From Mycobacterium sp. ELW1 (GTDB taxonomy: Bacteria; Actinomycetota; Actinomycetes; Mycobacteriales; Mycobacteriaceae), in assembly GCF_008329905.1 (NCBI RefSeq), contig NZ_CP032155.1, positions 1,178,001 to 1,242,000 on the forward strand: a stretch of 64,000 bases of DNA, written 5' to 3'. Positions 26,347 through 34,292 of this stretch are shown in pieces; the first letter of the stretch is position 1, and the number at the start of each line of letters is the position of its first letter. Made by a program: the position numbers and the translations under genes. The notes beneath the pieces are model-generated. The model was not told the origin of the DNA. It saw nothing but the letters and a program-made list of their open reading frames with translations, and ran no database searches.

Positions 26347-26440
26347 CCGGTGCTGTCCTCTCGTGACCCCATCCGAGGTGAAGTCAACGTAGCGGCACCA
26401 CGGTGAGACGGCAACGCGAACAGTGCGGCAGCACCGCGAA

Positions 26441-26469
26441 GTCCGGAATTGCGTGTTTCGTGTCCGGAC
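26441..26469. promoter_or_regulatory. Repeated GTCCGGA sites in the nitrile hydratase promoter region
   Basis: GTCCGGA occurs at 26441-26447 and again at 26462-26468, 21 bases apart (two helical turns). The second copy forms the palindrome GTCCGGAC. Direct half-sites at this spacing suit an AraC-type activator. They lie about 120 bases before the first operon gene and about 95 bases before the divergent regulator. Confidence 0.45.
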
Positions 26470-26586
26470 CTGGCGGGCCGAGCAACCGAGTCGTAACACC
26501 GCTGAAACCCCCTGGGCGGAGGCTGATTTCACCGTACTCCGCTTCGATGCCGCAGCGAGTCATCAACCCTTCGAAGAAGGTGGGCC

Positions 26587-27117
26587 ATGGATTCTCGGAC
26601 AGCCTTGACGCTGAGCATCGGCGTGCTCGGCGGCGTGGCAGTCGCGTTCACTGCCGAAGTCATCACCGTGCCGATCTGGGTGGTGTTCCTGGCGTGGGCA
26701 TCGTTCTTCTTCGTCGGTGGCGGTGTTGCCGGCTGGGTCCGATCGGTCTCGTCGAACATCGTCGGCGTGGTCATCGCATCGGCCAGCCTGTACGCCGCCT
26801 ACCTGATGGGCGACAGCCTGCTGGTGACCGCCATCGCTGTCGGCGTCGGCAGCGCTGTCATGGTGCAGGCGTCGTGGCTGCCCCTGTTGGCCACCACTCC
26901 CGCCGTCGTCGTCGGATTCGCCTCCACGGTGTCGACGGTCGCCGGACGCGGCAACGACATCACCGTCACCACCGTCTCGCACCCGGGGCTCGTGGCCGCG
27001 GTGGCCTGCGTCCTCGGAGCGTCCTTCGGCCTGCTTTCCGAGTACCTGGCCACGGCGATGACGAAGAAGCCGGTCGCAGACACCGCACCCCCGCACACGG
27101 AAGGAAGCCCGGCCTGA
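26587..27117 (+). CDS. DUF1097 membrane protein
   Basis: This 176-residue integral membrane protein has five or six predicted helices, starting with LSIGVLGGVAVAFTAEV and including WVVFLAWASFFFVGGG. It matches the DUF1097 family in hydropathy and motif character. Its stop overlaps the start of the nitrile hydratase beta gene (TGATG), so it is the first gene of the operon. A permease for the nitrile or amide is possible but unproven. Confidence 0.78.
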   Translation: MDSRTALTLSIGVLGGVAVAFTAEVITVPIWVVFLAWASFFFVGGGVAGWVRSVSSNIVGVVIASASLYAAYLMGDSLLVTAIAVGVGSAVMVQASWLPLLATTPAVVVGFASTVSTVAGRGNDITVTTVSHPGLVAAVACVLGASFGLLSEYLATAMTKKPVADTAPPHTEGSPA

Positions 27118-27854
27118 TGAAACTGCAGCACTATCTCGGCGGCCTCGAAGGCCTGCCCGAGCCGTTGACCCTGGAGAAACGGGTCTTCGTCGAGGAGTGG
27201 GAGAAGCGCATCTTCGGTATCCACGTCGCGATGATGGGGTTGTCGAACCATCTCGGGGCCGCGCTGCCGGCGTATCCCATCGACGACGTGCCCACCGCCT
27301 TCAAAGACGAGTGGACGTGGGCCGACCTGCGTACCGGCGCCGAGGCGATGAACCCGTTCGACTACTTCAAGTTTCGCTACTACGAGAAGTGGCTGGGCGG
27401 CATCACCCAGTTCTTCATCGACAAGGGTTATGTGACCGAGGAGGAGCTCGCCGAACGGATGTCGCAGGCCGGCTCGGGCGCCGACGCCGAGGACCTGCCG
27501 GCGATCGACGACCAGGTGATCGCCTACCTGCGCCTCGGGGACAGCCCGCGCCGTGACGTCGCGCACCCGAAGTTCGCCGTCGGCTCGCAGGTGCGCATCA
27601 CCAATGTCCCCGCTGACGCACACAGCCGCTTGCCCGGTTACCTGCGTGAACGGGTCGGCACCGTGGAACGCGTTTTCGAGGGTGACTACGGCTATTTCAC
27701 CCACACCGGCGATGGCATCGGTGACCCGATGCCGATCTACATCGTCGAATTCGCGCCGGCCGAGATCTGGGGCCCGCGCGCCGAGGGCGGCCCGCTGAAG
27801 CTCTACGCCGAGTTGTTCGAAGCCTATTTGGCACCGATCGAGGAGAAAGCATGA
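27117..27854 (+). CDS. Nitrile hydratase, beta subunit
   Basis: This 245-residue subunit pairs with the alpha subunit to hydrate nitriles to amides. It begins with the canonical MKLQHYLGGLEGLPEP, contains MNPFDYFKFRYYEKWLGG near residue 80, and has the C-terminal SH3-like barrel with KFAVGSQVRITNV and GTVERVFEGDYGYFTHT. ATG 27117 was chosen because it starts this canonical N-terminus; the longer frame to 26403 only overlaps the DUF1097 gene. The beta-before-alpha order is typical of cobalt-type enzymes. Confidence 0.95.
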   Translation: MKLQHYLGGLEGLPEPLTLEKRVFVEEWEKRIFGIHVAMMGLSNHLGAALPAYPIDDVPTAFKDEWTWADLRTGAEAMNPFDYFKFRYYEKWLGGITQFFIDKGYVTEEELAERMSQAGSGADAEDLPAIDDQVIAYLRLGDSPRRDVAHPKFAVGSQVRITNVPADAHSRLPGYLRERVGTVERVFEGDYGYFTHTGDGIGDPMPIYIVEFAPAEIWGPRAEGGPLKLYAELFEAYLAPIEEKA

Positions 27855-28471
27855 CCGGACAGTTCGCCTACCCGCCGGACCGCGAGGAGATCAGCGCCAA
27901 GCAGGTGGCTGCACTCGAGGCGCTGCTCATCGAGAAGGGCGTCATCACGCCGCAGACCGTGGACAAGGTGCTGGCCTACTTCGAGACCGAGATGACACCG
28001 CTCAACGGCAAGAAGATCGTCGTAAAGGCTTGGACTGATCCCGAATTCGCCGCCAAGGTCGTGGTCGACACCCCGGCGGCCGTCGCCGAACTGGACCTGC
28101 CGGAGGGGATGGCCGGCGCCGAGGGTGAGCACCTGCAGGCGGTGGCCAATACGCCCGGGGTGCACAACCTGGTGATCTGCACGCTGTGCTCCTGCTTTCC
28201 GTGGCCGGTGCTCGGGTTGCCGCCGTACTGGTACAAGGATCCGACATTCCGGTCGCGGGCCGCGCGGGAGCCTCGCAAGGTGCTCGCCGAGGTCGGAGTC
28301 GATCTACCGGACGACACCGAGATCAAGGTCTGGGACTCCAGCGGCCACTCGCGATGGTTCGTCATCCCCGAAAGACCCTCGGGTACAGAGGATTTCACCG
28401 ACGAGATGCTGATGGATCTGGTGACCACCGAGTCGATGATCGGCGTGGCATTGGCGGGTCCCGCGTCATGA
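27851..28471 (+). CDS. Nitrile hydratase, alpha subunit (cobalt type)
   Basis: This 206-residue metal subunit has the claw motif CTLCSC at residues 110-115 (C110, C113, C115). Thr at the second position is the usual mark of the cobalt rather than the iron enzyme. WPVLGLPPYWYKDPTFRSRA follows, as in the family, and RWFVIPERPSGTEDFTDE is the C-terminal signature. Two of the cysteines are normally oxidised in the mature enzyme. Start and stop overlap the neighbouring genes by 4 bases each. Confidence 0.96.
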   Translation: MTGQFAYPPDREEISAKQVAALEALLIEKGVITPQTVDKVLAYFETEMTPLNGKKIVVKAWTDPEFAAKVVVDTPAAVAELDLPEGMAGAEGEHLQAVANTPGVHNLVICTLCSCFPWPVLGLPPYWYKDPTFRSRAAREPRKVLAEVGVDLPDDTEIKVWDSSGHSRWFVIPERPSGTEDFTDEMLMDLVTTESMIGVALAGPAS

Positions 28472-28791
28472 AGCTGCACGAGACCTGCACCACCGATCAG
28501 GCTGCTCCGCAGTTCGACCACGAATGGCAGCGTCGGGCGTTCGGGTTGGCGCTCGCACTCTCGGAGTTCCGGCACTACCCGTGGAGTGAGTTCCAGCAGA
28601 CCCTGATCGCGACGATCGGGGAGTGGGAAGCCACCCCCGAACCCGAACGGGGGCAATGGGAGTACTACGACCACTGGGTCGCCACGCTCGAGAAGCTCGT
28701 CGACCGCCACGAGCTCCTCACTGCTCCGCTGCTCACCGATGCCAATGATCACGCCATCGCGCACGACCACGACCAAGACCACGACCACTAG
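28468..28791 (+). CDS. Nitrile hydratase activator/accessory protein with His-rich tail
   Basis: This 107-residue protein is of the small activator type that delivers cobalt to the alpha subunit. PQFDHEWQRRAFGLALALSE and YPWSEFQQTLIATIGEWE are family features and also resemble the beta-subunit N-terminus. The C-terminus ends HAIAHDHDQDHDH, which looks like a metal-holding tail. ATG overlaps the alpha stop (ATGA). The larger frame starting at 28186 is an artefact. Confidence 0.9.
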   Translation: MKLHETCTTDQAAPQFDHEWQRRAFGLALALSEFRHYPWSEFQQTLIATIGEWEATPEPERGQWEYYDHWVATLEKLVDRHELLTAPLLTDANDHAIAHDHDQDHDH

Positions 28792-28810
28792 AACTGCGAG
28801 GACCCCTTCG

Positions 28811-29035
28811 ATGAACGAAGCCAATCCCACCCTCGGCACGCCGAGCGTCGACGTCCGTGCGGCCGCAAACACTTTGGCTGCCCCGCTTCGGCTGGCTGTG
28901 CTGACGCTGCTCGCGCTGATCGTCTACTACTTCGTCGGCTATGACCAAGGTGCCGTGTCGGTGTTCGGCTCGGACACCCACATCCACGAATTCGTGCACG
29001 ACGCACGTCACCTGCTGGGGTTCCCGTGCCACTGA
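28811..29035 (+). CDS. cbtB: Cobalt transporter subunit CbtB
   Basis: This 74-residue protein has a single hydrophobic helix (LRLAVLTLLALIVYYFVGY). The CbtB C-terminal metal motif is present: histidines in DTHIHEFVHDARHLLGFPCH. The gene lies 19 bases after the activator and overlaps cbtA by 10 bases. In this setting it supplies cobalt for the nitrile hydratase rather than for cobalamin. No B12 riboswitch was seen upstream. Confidence 0.9.
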   Translation: MNEANPTLGTPSVDVRAAANTLAAPLRLAVLTLLALIVYYFVGYDQGAVSVFGSDTHIHEFVHDARHLLGFPCH

Positions 29036-29844
29036 CCGCCGAATTGCCCGCGGCTGTGCGCTATCTCGTACCCGGCGTGATGGGCGGCATGGTCTGCTTT
29101 GCGTTCAGCCGGTGGCTGATCGAACCGTTGATCTCCGCTGCGGTGGGCTACGAAGGCGCTCGCGAGCATGCAGAAGCCGAGCTCGCCGGAGAAGGTCATG
29201 GCCACGGCCACGAGCTCTTCAGCCGCTCGGTGCAAGAGAACTTCGGTGCCGCCGTCGGGATCATTGCTTTCGCCGTCGCGATGGGCGTGCTGTTCGTGGT
29301 GGCTTACAGCGTGATTCGCTCTGCGATCGAACGACGCGGGGGCACGGCCGATCCCACCGGCCTGGCGCTGCTGTTGTCGGCAGGGATGTTCGGGGCGATC
29401 ACGTTGGTGCCGGGCCTGAAGTATCCGCCGAATCCGCCGACCGTCGGTCTGGAAGAGACGATCGGCGCGCGAAGTTCGGCCTTCCTGACCATCACGGTGG
29501 TCTCCGTGATCGCGGCGTGCGTGGCGACAGCCGCAGGGCTGGCCTGGTCGCGGCGGTGGGGGAGTTGGCCGGCGACCGCACTGGCAGCCGGTGGCTACGG
29601 ACTGGTCATGGTGGTCACCTTCGCTGCGCTGCCCGGCTTCCACGAGGTTCCCGGCCCGCTCTCCGGACCGGACGGCATCCTGATCGAGGGCTTCCCGGCC
29701 CAGGTGCTGGCCGATTTCCGGGTGTATTCGCTGCTGAACCAAGCAGTGATGTGGACGACGATCGGCGTGACGTGGGCGCTTCTGTCGGGATTGGCCGCAC
29801 GCAGCCGGCGGCGCTCATTCGGAAGGGATTATGTCGCAGCCTGA
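29026..29844 (+). CDS. cbtA: Cobalt transporter subunit CbtA
   Basis: This 272-residue integral membrane protein is of the CbtA type. Hydrophobic helices alternate with a His-rich loop, AGEGHGHGHELFSRSVQ, near residue 55. FGAITLVPGLKYPPNPPTVG near residue 125 is the conserved family stretch. GTG 29026 overlaps the end of cbtB. It is the last gene of the nitrile hydratase operon. Confidence 0.9.
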   Translation: MPLTAELPAAVRYLVPGVMGGMVCFAFSRWLIEPLISAAVGYEGAREHAEAELAGEGHGHGHELFSRSVQENFGAAVGIIAFAVAMGVLFVVAYSVIRSAIERRGGTADPTGLALLLSAGMFGAITLVPGLKYPPNPPTVGLEETIGARSSAFLTITVVSVIAACVATAAGLAWSRRWGSWPATALAAGGYGLVMVVTFAALPGFHEVPGPLSGPDGILIEGFPAQVLADFRVYSLLNQAVMWTTIGVTWALLSGLAARSRRRSFGRDYVAA

Positions 29845-29904
29845 CTGATCGCGTCGGTTCGTCATGCGACACTGACTCCCAGAGCACGTGATGGGAGAAC
29901 GCAG

Positions 29905-30747
29905 ATGTCGCGCTGGACGAGGGTCACCCGTGTCGCCGCGTTGGTGTTCGCCGGGCTGCTGATAGCGAATGCGGCACCGGCGCTGGCAGATCCGGGTGAT
30001 CCGGCCGCGGGTCAGGACCCGACGCCGTTCACCGGCGTCGCGCCGTTCGGGCCACCGCGAATAGCTCCTGCGAACGGCTCGACGGTCGGTGTGGCTCAAC
30101 CGATCATCATCGACTTTCCCGGACTGGTCGACGACGCCGGCGCGACCGAGAACGCCATCCACGTCTCGTCGAACCCACCGGTCCCCGGCAAGTTCTACTG
30201 GATGACCCCCACCCAGTTGCGATGGCGCCCGCTCAGCTTCTGGCCCGCGCACACCATGGTGACCGTCGATGCCGCAGGCACCGTCTCCACCTTCCGCACC
30301 GGCGACACACTGATCGCCACCGCCGACGACGCGACACATCAGCTGACCGTGACCCGCAACGGGGTGGTGGAGAAGACCATCCCGATGTCGATGGGCATGG
30401 CAGCAGGTGGGCACCAAACCGCCAACGGGACCTACTACGTGCAAGAGAAGATGCCGTCGGTGGTGATGGATTCTTCGACCTATGGGGTTCCGGTCAACTC
30501 CACCTACGGCTACAAGACGACGGTCGAGCTCGCCGTGCGGTTCGATGACAGCGGCAACTTCGTGCACAGCGCTCCCTGGTCGGTCGACGATCAGGGGAAG
30601 CGCGACGTCAGCCACGGGTGCATCAACATCAGCCCGGCCAACGCCCGCTGGTTCTACGACAACTTCGGCGCCGGTGACCCCATCATCGTGAAGAACTCCA
30701 CCGGCACCTACACCAGGGTCGACGGTTCCAGCGACTGGCAGCGATAG
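29905..30747 (+). CDS. L,D-transpeptidase (YkuD domain)
   Basis: This 280-residue exported enzyme forms 3-3 cross-links in peptidoglycan or acts on related substrates. It has a signal peptide (about 1-28, ending ALADPG). An Ig-like domain (about 55-135) contains [19 protein letters not shown]. The catalytic YkuD domain carries His in FVHSAPWSV and the nucleophile C239 in [16 protein letters not shown] precedes the ATG. The architecture matches mycobacterial Ldt enzymes targeted by carbapenems. It stands alone, 60 bases after cbtA. Confidence 0.94.
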   Translation: MSRWTRVTRVAALVFAGLLIANAAPALADPGDPAAGQDPTPFTGVAPFGPPRIAPANGSTVGVAQPIIIDFPGLVDDAGATENAIHVSSNPPVPGKFYWMTPTQLRWRPLSFWPAHTMVTVDAAGTVSTFRTGDTLIATADDATHQLTVTRNGVVEKTIPMSMGMAAGGHQTANGTYYVQEKMPSVVMDSSTYGVPVNSTYGYKTTVELAVRFDDSGNFVHSAPWSVDDQGKRDVSHGCINISPANARWFYDNFGAGDPIIVKNSTGTYTRVDGSSDWQR

Positions 30748-30860
30748 CGCGGTCTCGCTTTTCGTTCGCTGAGGGAGCAGGGCGCTGACAGAGATGCGGC
30801 AACGTCTGCGTTCGCTCGCCCTTGAGTGATTTGCCAGAACGTGCAACACCGGGACCGGAC

Positions 30861-30878
30861 GGACCGGCCGTACGGTCC
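30861..30878. promoter_or_regulatory. Inverted repeat upstream of the second gjpA-like gene
   Basis: GGACCG-GCCGTA-CGGTCC is a 6-base perfect inverted repeat with a 6-base spacer, about 95 bases before the ATG. It may be an operator. Support is weak because such GC-rich repeats arise by chance. Confidence 0.3.
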
Positions 30879-30973
30879 AAACACGGCCCATCCCTGTCGA
30901 ATTCAATTTTCCCGCCCCTTACTTGGGGTAGGTTGCTCATGGGTCAGGGGTGACACGACGACGGGGAGTCACT

Positions 30974-32188
30974 ATGTATGCAGTCCCTCGGCCCTTTGTT
31001 GCCGCCACGGCGGCAGTGGTCGGCGCCGGCGCCATCGCGATCAGCCCGGTAGGCCCGGTGGCCGTGGCGCCGCTGGATATCCACGCCGCACCCGCGATCC
31101 AACTGGCTGCCAGCACCGACTGGGCGGACATCTTCACCAGGGCCGGCCAGAGCGCGCAGGCGTTGTTCGACACCTGGCGACAGGCGCCGGCTCCGGTGCT
31201 GCAGCAGATCGTCGCCAACCAGATCTCCTACCTCAAGGAGCTGCCTGACTTCGCTGCCGTCGCCAACCAGATCCAGACCCATCTCCGGGCCGCGCTGGCC
31301 GCACCGACCGCTCCCGATCTGAGCACTCTGGACCCCACCCACGGGACCTTCTACCAACTGCTGCCCGCGGTCTTGCAGTTGCCCGGTGTCCCAGAAGCGT
31401 TGAACCTCATCATCTCCCCGACCGGGCGGCAGTTGCTGGGCTTTTCGACGACTGCGCTGAGCGGCTTGATCCTCGGCATGGCCGGTCCGGTGCTGGGGCC
31501 CCTCATCGTGTTGTCGTCGAGCGTGGATGCGATCCGGGCGGAACTCACCTCGCCGACGCCCGACGTGGCTGCTGCGCTCAGCACGTTGACGAACATCCCC
31601 GCGGCCATGACCGACGCTTTCCTCAACGGCGGCCAGCACGTCGACCTCACGGCGCTGGCGAAGACATTCGGACCGGTGATCGGAGTCAGCTTCCCGGCCG
31701 GCGTGCAAGTCGGGGTCGCGCTCGGCGGTCTACTCAGCCCGGGTGGCTCGATCTTCAATGCCCTGGATTTCGCTTACGACAACAACCTGCTCGGTGTCTT
31801 CCACATCCACGTCCCGCTCGCGACCGGTACCGGTGTCGGGCCCATCGGGGCGTTCATGGACTTCACCAGGGCCATCGCCAAGGCCATCGGGTGGACTCCG
31901 CCCGCGAGCGCCGCCGCCACCGCCACCGCCCGGAGTGTGGCTGCGCCGAGCGGTTTGGCCGCCGCCAACGAGGTGCCGAGGTCTGTCCTGGCGTCTGTGC
32001 CGACCGCCACGGTGACGACGCCGCCGGTTGTCCCCAAAGCAACCACGAACCGTGATGTCAAGGCGAGCAAGGGAAGTGGTGCCGCGGCTCGCGGCACCAC
32101 CACCGCGAAGCGTACCCCGGCGGCGGCCGGGTCCGGCAAGGGATCCAGCGCGCGGGCGAAGGCACCGGCAAAAGCTGCAGCCGGGTAG
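30974..32188 (+). CDS. GjpA-like mycobacterial outer-membrane/surface protein (second copy)
   Basis: This 404-residue protein has the same layout as the gene at 15566. A basic start and signal-like RPFVAATAAVVGAGAIAISP lead into a long amphipathic middle with DWADIFTRAGQSAQ and MTDAFLNGGQHVDL. The tail is Ala/Thr/Lys/Gly-rich and ends in basic repeats (AKAPAKAAAG). ATG 30974 follows CGGGGAG and was preferred to GTG 30950. It is probably exported to the mycomembrane; pore function is unproven. Confidence 0.72.
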   Translation: MYAVPRPFVAATAAVVGAGAIAISPVGPVAVAPLDIHAAPAIQLAASTDWADIFTRAGQSAQALFDTWRQAPAPVLQQIVANQISYLKELPDFAAVANQIQTHLRAALAAPTAPDLSTLDPTHGTFYQLLPAVLQLPGVPEALNLIISPTGRQLLGFSTTALSGLILGMAGPVLGPLIVLSSSVDAIRAELTSPTPDVAAALSTLTNIPAAMTDAFLNGGQHVDLTALAKTFGPVIGVSFPAGVQVGVALGGLLSPGGSIFNALDFAYDNNLLGVFHIHVPLATGTGVGPIGAFMDFTRAIAKAIGWTPPASAAATATARSVAAPSGLAAANEVPRSVLASVPTATVTTPPVVPKATTNRDVKASKGSGAAARGTTTAKRTPAAAGSGKGSSARAKAPAKAAAG

Positions 32189-32271
32189 TCGCCGGTCAGG
32201 GTTCCAAACTCAGTAGCCGGGCCTCGGCGCGCCAGGGCCCCGTTTCGACCACGTCGGGCGATGATACGGAT

Positions 32272-33036
32272 GTGGCTGCTGATACCAATGTGACTAACCA
32301 GGAACCGCCGGTCGAGCGCCCGACACCGCAACCGGAGGCATCCGCCGAGGCCGTGAACGGTGAGCCGCCCGCCGACTCGACTCCCGTGTCGCCGCCCAAG
32401 CAGCGGACCTGGTCGATGCCGAAGTCGCCGATCACGCGCAAGCAGGCCGACGACGTCGGTCGCGCGGCGCTCAAGGCCGTCACCGGCATCGCCCGGTTCA
32501 TCGCCGCGGTCGCCCGGAACTCGGCGCTCGCCGTCACGAAGATCTGGCGGGTGATCGAAGGCGTACCGGCGGCCGTGCAGCTGTTCGGCGCCGCGGGCAT
32601 CGGGATGCTCCTCGGCATCGTCGGCGCGATCACACTGCACTCAACTGCGGGCTTGGTCTGCACCGTCGTGGTCATCCCGGTCTGCGCCGCAACCCTCGGT
32701 GCGCTCGGCCACCGGTGGTATCGGGGACTGGGTATCGACGCCACTGAGCACCGCACCTCGGCCGAACCGATGCAATCCGACCTGCAGCGTTCGGTCGAGT
32801 ATGTCGACAAGAAGCTGGCGCTGGCCCTGACCGCGTTCGGCACCGAGCAACATCAGCAAGCGGTCATCGCGTTGTTCCAGGCGAAGACGGCGGTCGAGCT
32901 CACGCTGGGGACAGAGCAAGACCCGCCGAATCACGTCGACCTGTCGCTTCGCGCGGACGACTACGCCTTGCGACCGCGGATCCGCGCCGGGTCGACTTCT
33001 GCTCTGCCAGAAAGCAATTCACTGGCGGCATCGTGA
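32272..33036 (+). CDS. Hypothetical membrane protein
   Basis: This 254-residue protein of unknown family starts with GTG. Residues 1-50 are Pro/Glu-rich and disordered, and 55-90 are basic and amphipathic. A hydrophobic pair lies at about 100-145 (VQLFGAAGIGMLLGIVGAITL and LVCTVVVIPVCAATLGALG). A helical cytosolic domain then runs to residue 230, with YVDKKLALALTAFGTEQHQQAVIALFQ. Its stop overlaps the start of the next gene by 4 bases, so the two are translated together. Confidence 0.6.
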   Translation: MAADTNVTNQEPPVERPTPQPEASAEAVNGEPPADSTPVSPPKQRTWSMPKSPITRKQADDVGRAALKAVTGIARFIAAVARNSALAVTKIWRVIEGVPAAVQLFGAAGIGMLLGIVGAITLHSTAGLVCTVVVIPVCAATLGALGHRWYRGLGIDATEHRTSAEPMQSDLQRSVEYVDKKLALALTAFGTEQHQQAVIALFQAKTAVELTLGTEQDPPNHVDLSLRADDYALRPRIRAGSTSALPESNSLAAS

Positions 33037-33404
33037 CAGGAACGGCCATTACCGGTCAGGTCGCTCTCGTCGAGGACGACTACACCCTCGTCATCAACCG
33101 CGGCAGCGACGCCGGGGTGAGACCGGGCATGATCTTCGCGGTGCACTCCACGTCGGGGCCGGTGATCACCGATCCCGAGTCCGGCCGGGAACTGGGCAGA
33201 CTCAGTCGGGAGAAGCTGCGGGTCCGCGTCTTCGATGTACAGCCCCTGTTCGCCCGCGCGCACACCTTCGTCGAGACCGACAGCTTCCACGGCCTGCTCG
33301 GGATCCCCTTCGTGCCCGACGACGACGTCGTCGTCATCGACGTCGGGGACGCTGTCGAATTGATCCCTCGAGACGCACTCCGAACGCGCGCCGCCGCCCA
33401 GTAG
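33033..33404 (+). CDS. Small hypothetical protein, beta-rich
   Basis: This 123-residue protein is coupled to the preceding membrane protein (GTG start inside its end). The sequence VEDDYTLVINRGSDAGVRPGMIFAV resembles the small beta-barrel repeats seen in FlgT C-terminal-like domains that follow a V-x-I-N-x-G pattern. FHGLLGIPFVPDDDVVVIDVGDAVELI is also strand-rich. No catalytic residues are apparent. It is probably a partner of the membrane protein; the role is unknown. Confidence 0.6.
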   Translation: MTGTAITGQVALVEDDYTLVINRGSDAGVRPGMIFAVHSTSGPVITDPESGRELGRLSREKLRVRVFDVQPLFARAHTFVETDSFHGLLGIPFVPDDDVVVIDVGDAVELIPRDALRTRAAAQ

Positions 33405-33449
33405 CTACGAAACACGGTACAAACGGGTGATACCGGGTACTCCAGCGCG

Positions 33450-34292
33450 ATGATGAATCGCGCATTCGCCATCGCAGCGCTCCTTGCGGCACCCGTCGTC
33501 GTTCTGGCGGGCTGCAACTCCGCTCAGAACGGCAATCCCCAGACATCCGGTACGACGACGTCGGGCTCCAATGCCCAGACGATCACAGCAGAGCTGAAGT
33601 CGCCCGACGGTAAGCCCGTCGCCAACGCGACCATCGACTTCGCGAACGGGTACGCGACCGTGACGGTCGAGACCGTCGCCGGCAGCACCCTGTCCCCGGG
33701 AAGCCATGGCATGCACATCCACTCGGTCGGCAAGTGCGAGGCCGACTCGGTCGCCCCGTCCGGCGGTGCGCCGGGCAACTTCCTCTCCGCAGGCGGTCAC
33801 CTGCAGGTCGGCGGCCGCACCGAGCATCCGGCGAGCGGTGACCTGACACCGCTGTTCGTGCGCACGGACGGTTCGGGAAAACTCGTCGCCACCACCGACG
33901 CCTTCACCCTCGACGACCTCAAGGGTCCGCAGGGCAGCGCGCTGATCATTCACGCGGGGCCGGACAACTTCGCCAACATCCCGCAGCGCTACACCCACGA
34001 CGGCGTGCCGGGGCCGGACGCCGAGACGATGGCGACCGGCGACGCCGGCGGCCGCGTGGCCTGCGCGGTCCTGGCGCCGGCGAGCGCAGGCGCCACTCCA
34101 TCCGTCACGACGAGTACGTCGACCGTCACCGAGACGACGGTTACTCAGGTGCCGCCGGCTGAGACCAGCCCGACCACGACGACATCGACCGCGCCGACCA
34201 CCACAACGACGGTGAGTCCGACCACCACGGTGACGACGTCGACCACGGTCTCGACCACGACGACGCCGGTCAGTCCCCAGCCTGCCGGCTGA
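33450..34292 (+). CDS. sodC: Cu-type superoxide dismutase lipoprotein with Thr-rich tail
   Basis: This 280-residue protein has a lipobox VLAGC (C22) and a SodC domain at about residues 45-215. Copper ligands appear in [10 protein letters not shown], in [10 protein letters not shown] and in [11 protein letters not shown]. The disulfide pair is KC and RVACAVL. Between the zinc-site residues only one further His (TEHPASGDL) is seen, as in the actinobacterial copper-only SodC. Residues after about 215 are an unusual Thr/Ser/Pro/Val tail of some 65 residues. The last 23 bases overlap the convergent radical SAM gene. Confidence 0.9.
   Translation: MMNRAFAIAALLAAPVVVLAGCNSAQNGNPQTSGTTTSGSNAQTITAELKSPDGKPVANATIDFANGYATVTVETVAGSTLSPGSHGMHIHSVGKCEADSVAPSGGAPGNFLSAGGHLQVGGRTEHPASGDLTPLFVRTDGSGKLVATTDAFTLDDLKGPQGSALIIHAGPDNFANIPQRYTHDGVPGPDAETMATGDAGGRVACAVLAPASAGATPSVTTSTSTVTETTVTQVPPAETSPTTTTSTAPTTTTTVSPTTTVTTSTTVSTTTTPVSPQPAG

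Noticed and set aside
26403..27116. N-terminal extension of nitrile hydratase beta
   Set aside because: It overlaps the DUF1097 gene in another frame and the family N-terminus begins at 27117.
34270..34292. Possible frameshift at the end of sodC
   Set aside because: It is a simple tail-to-tail overlap of two intact convergent genes.
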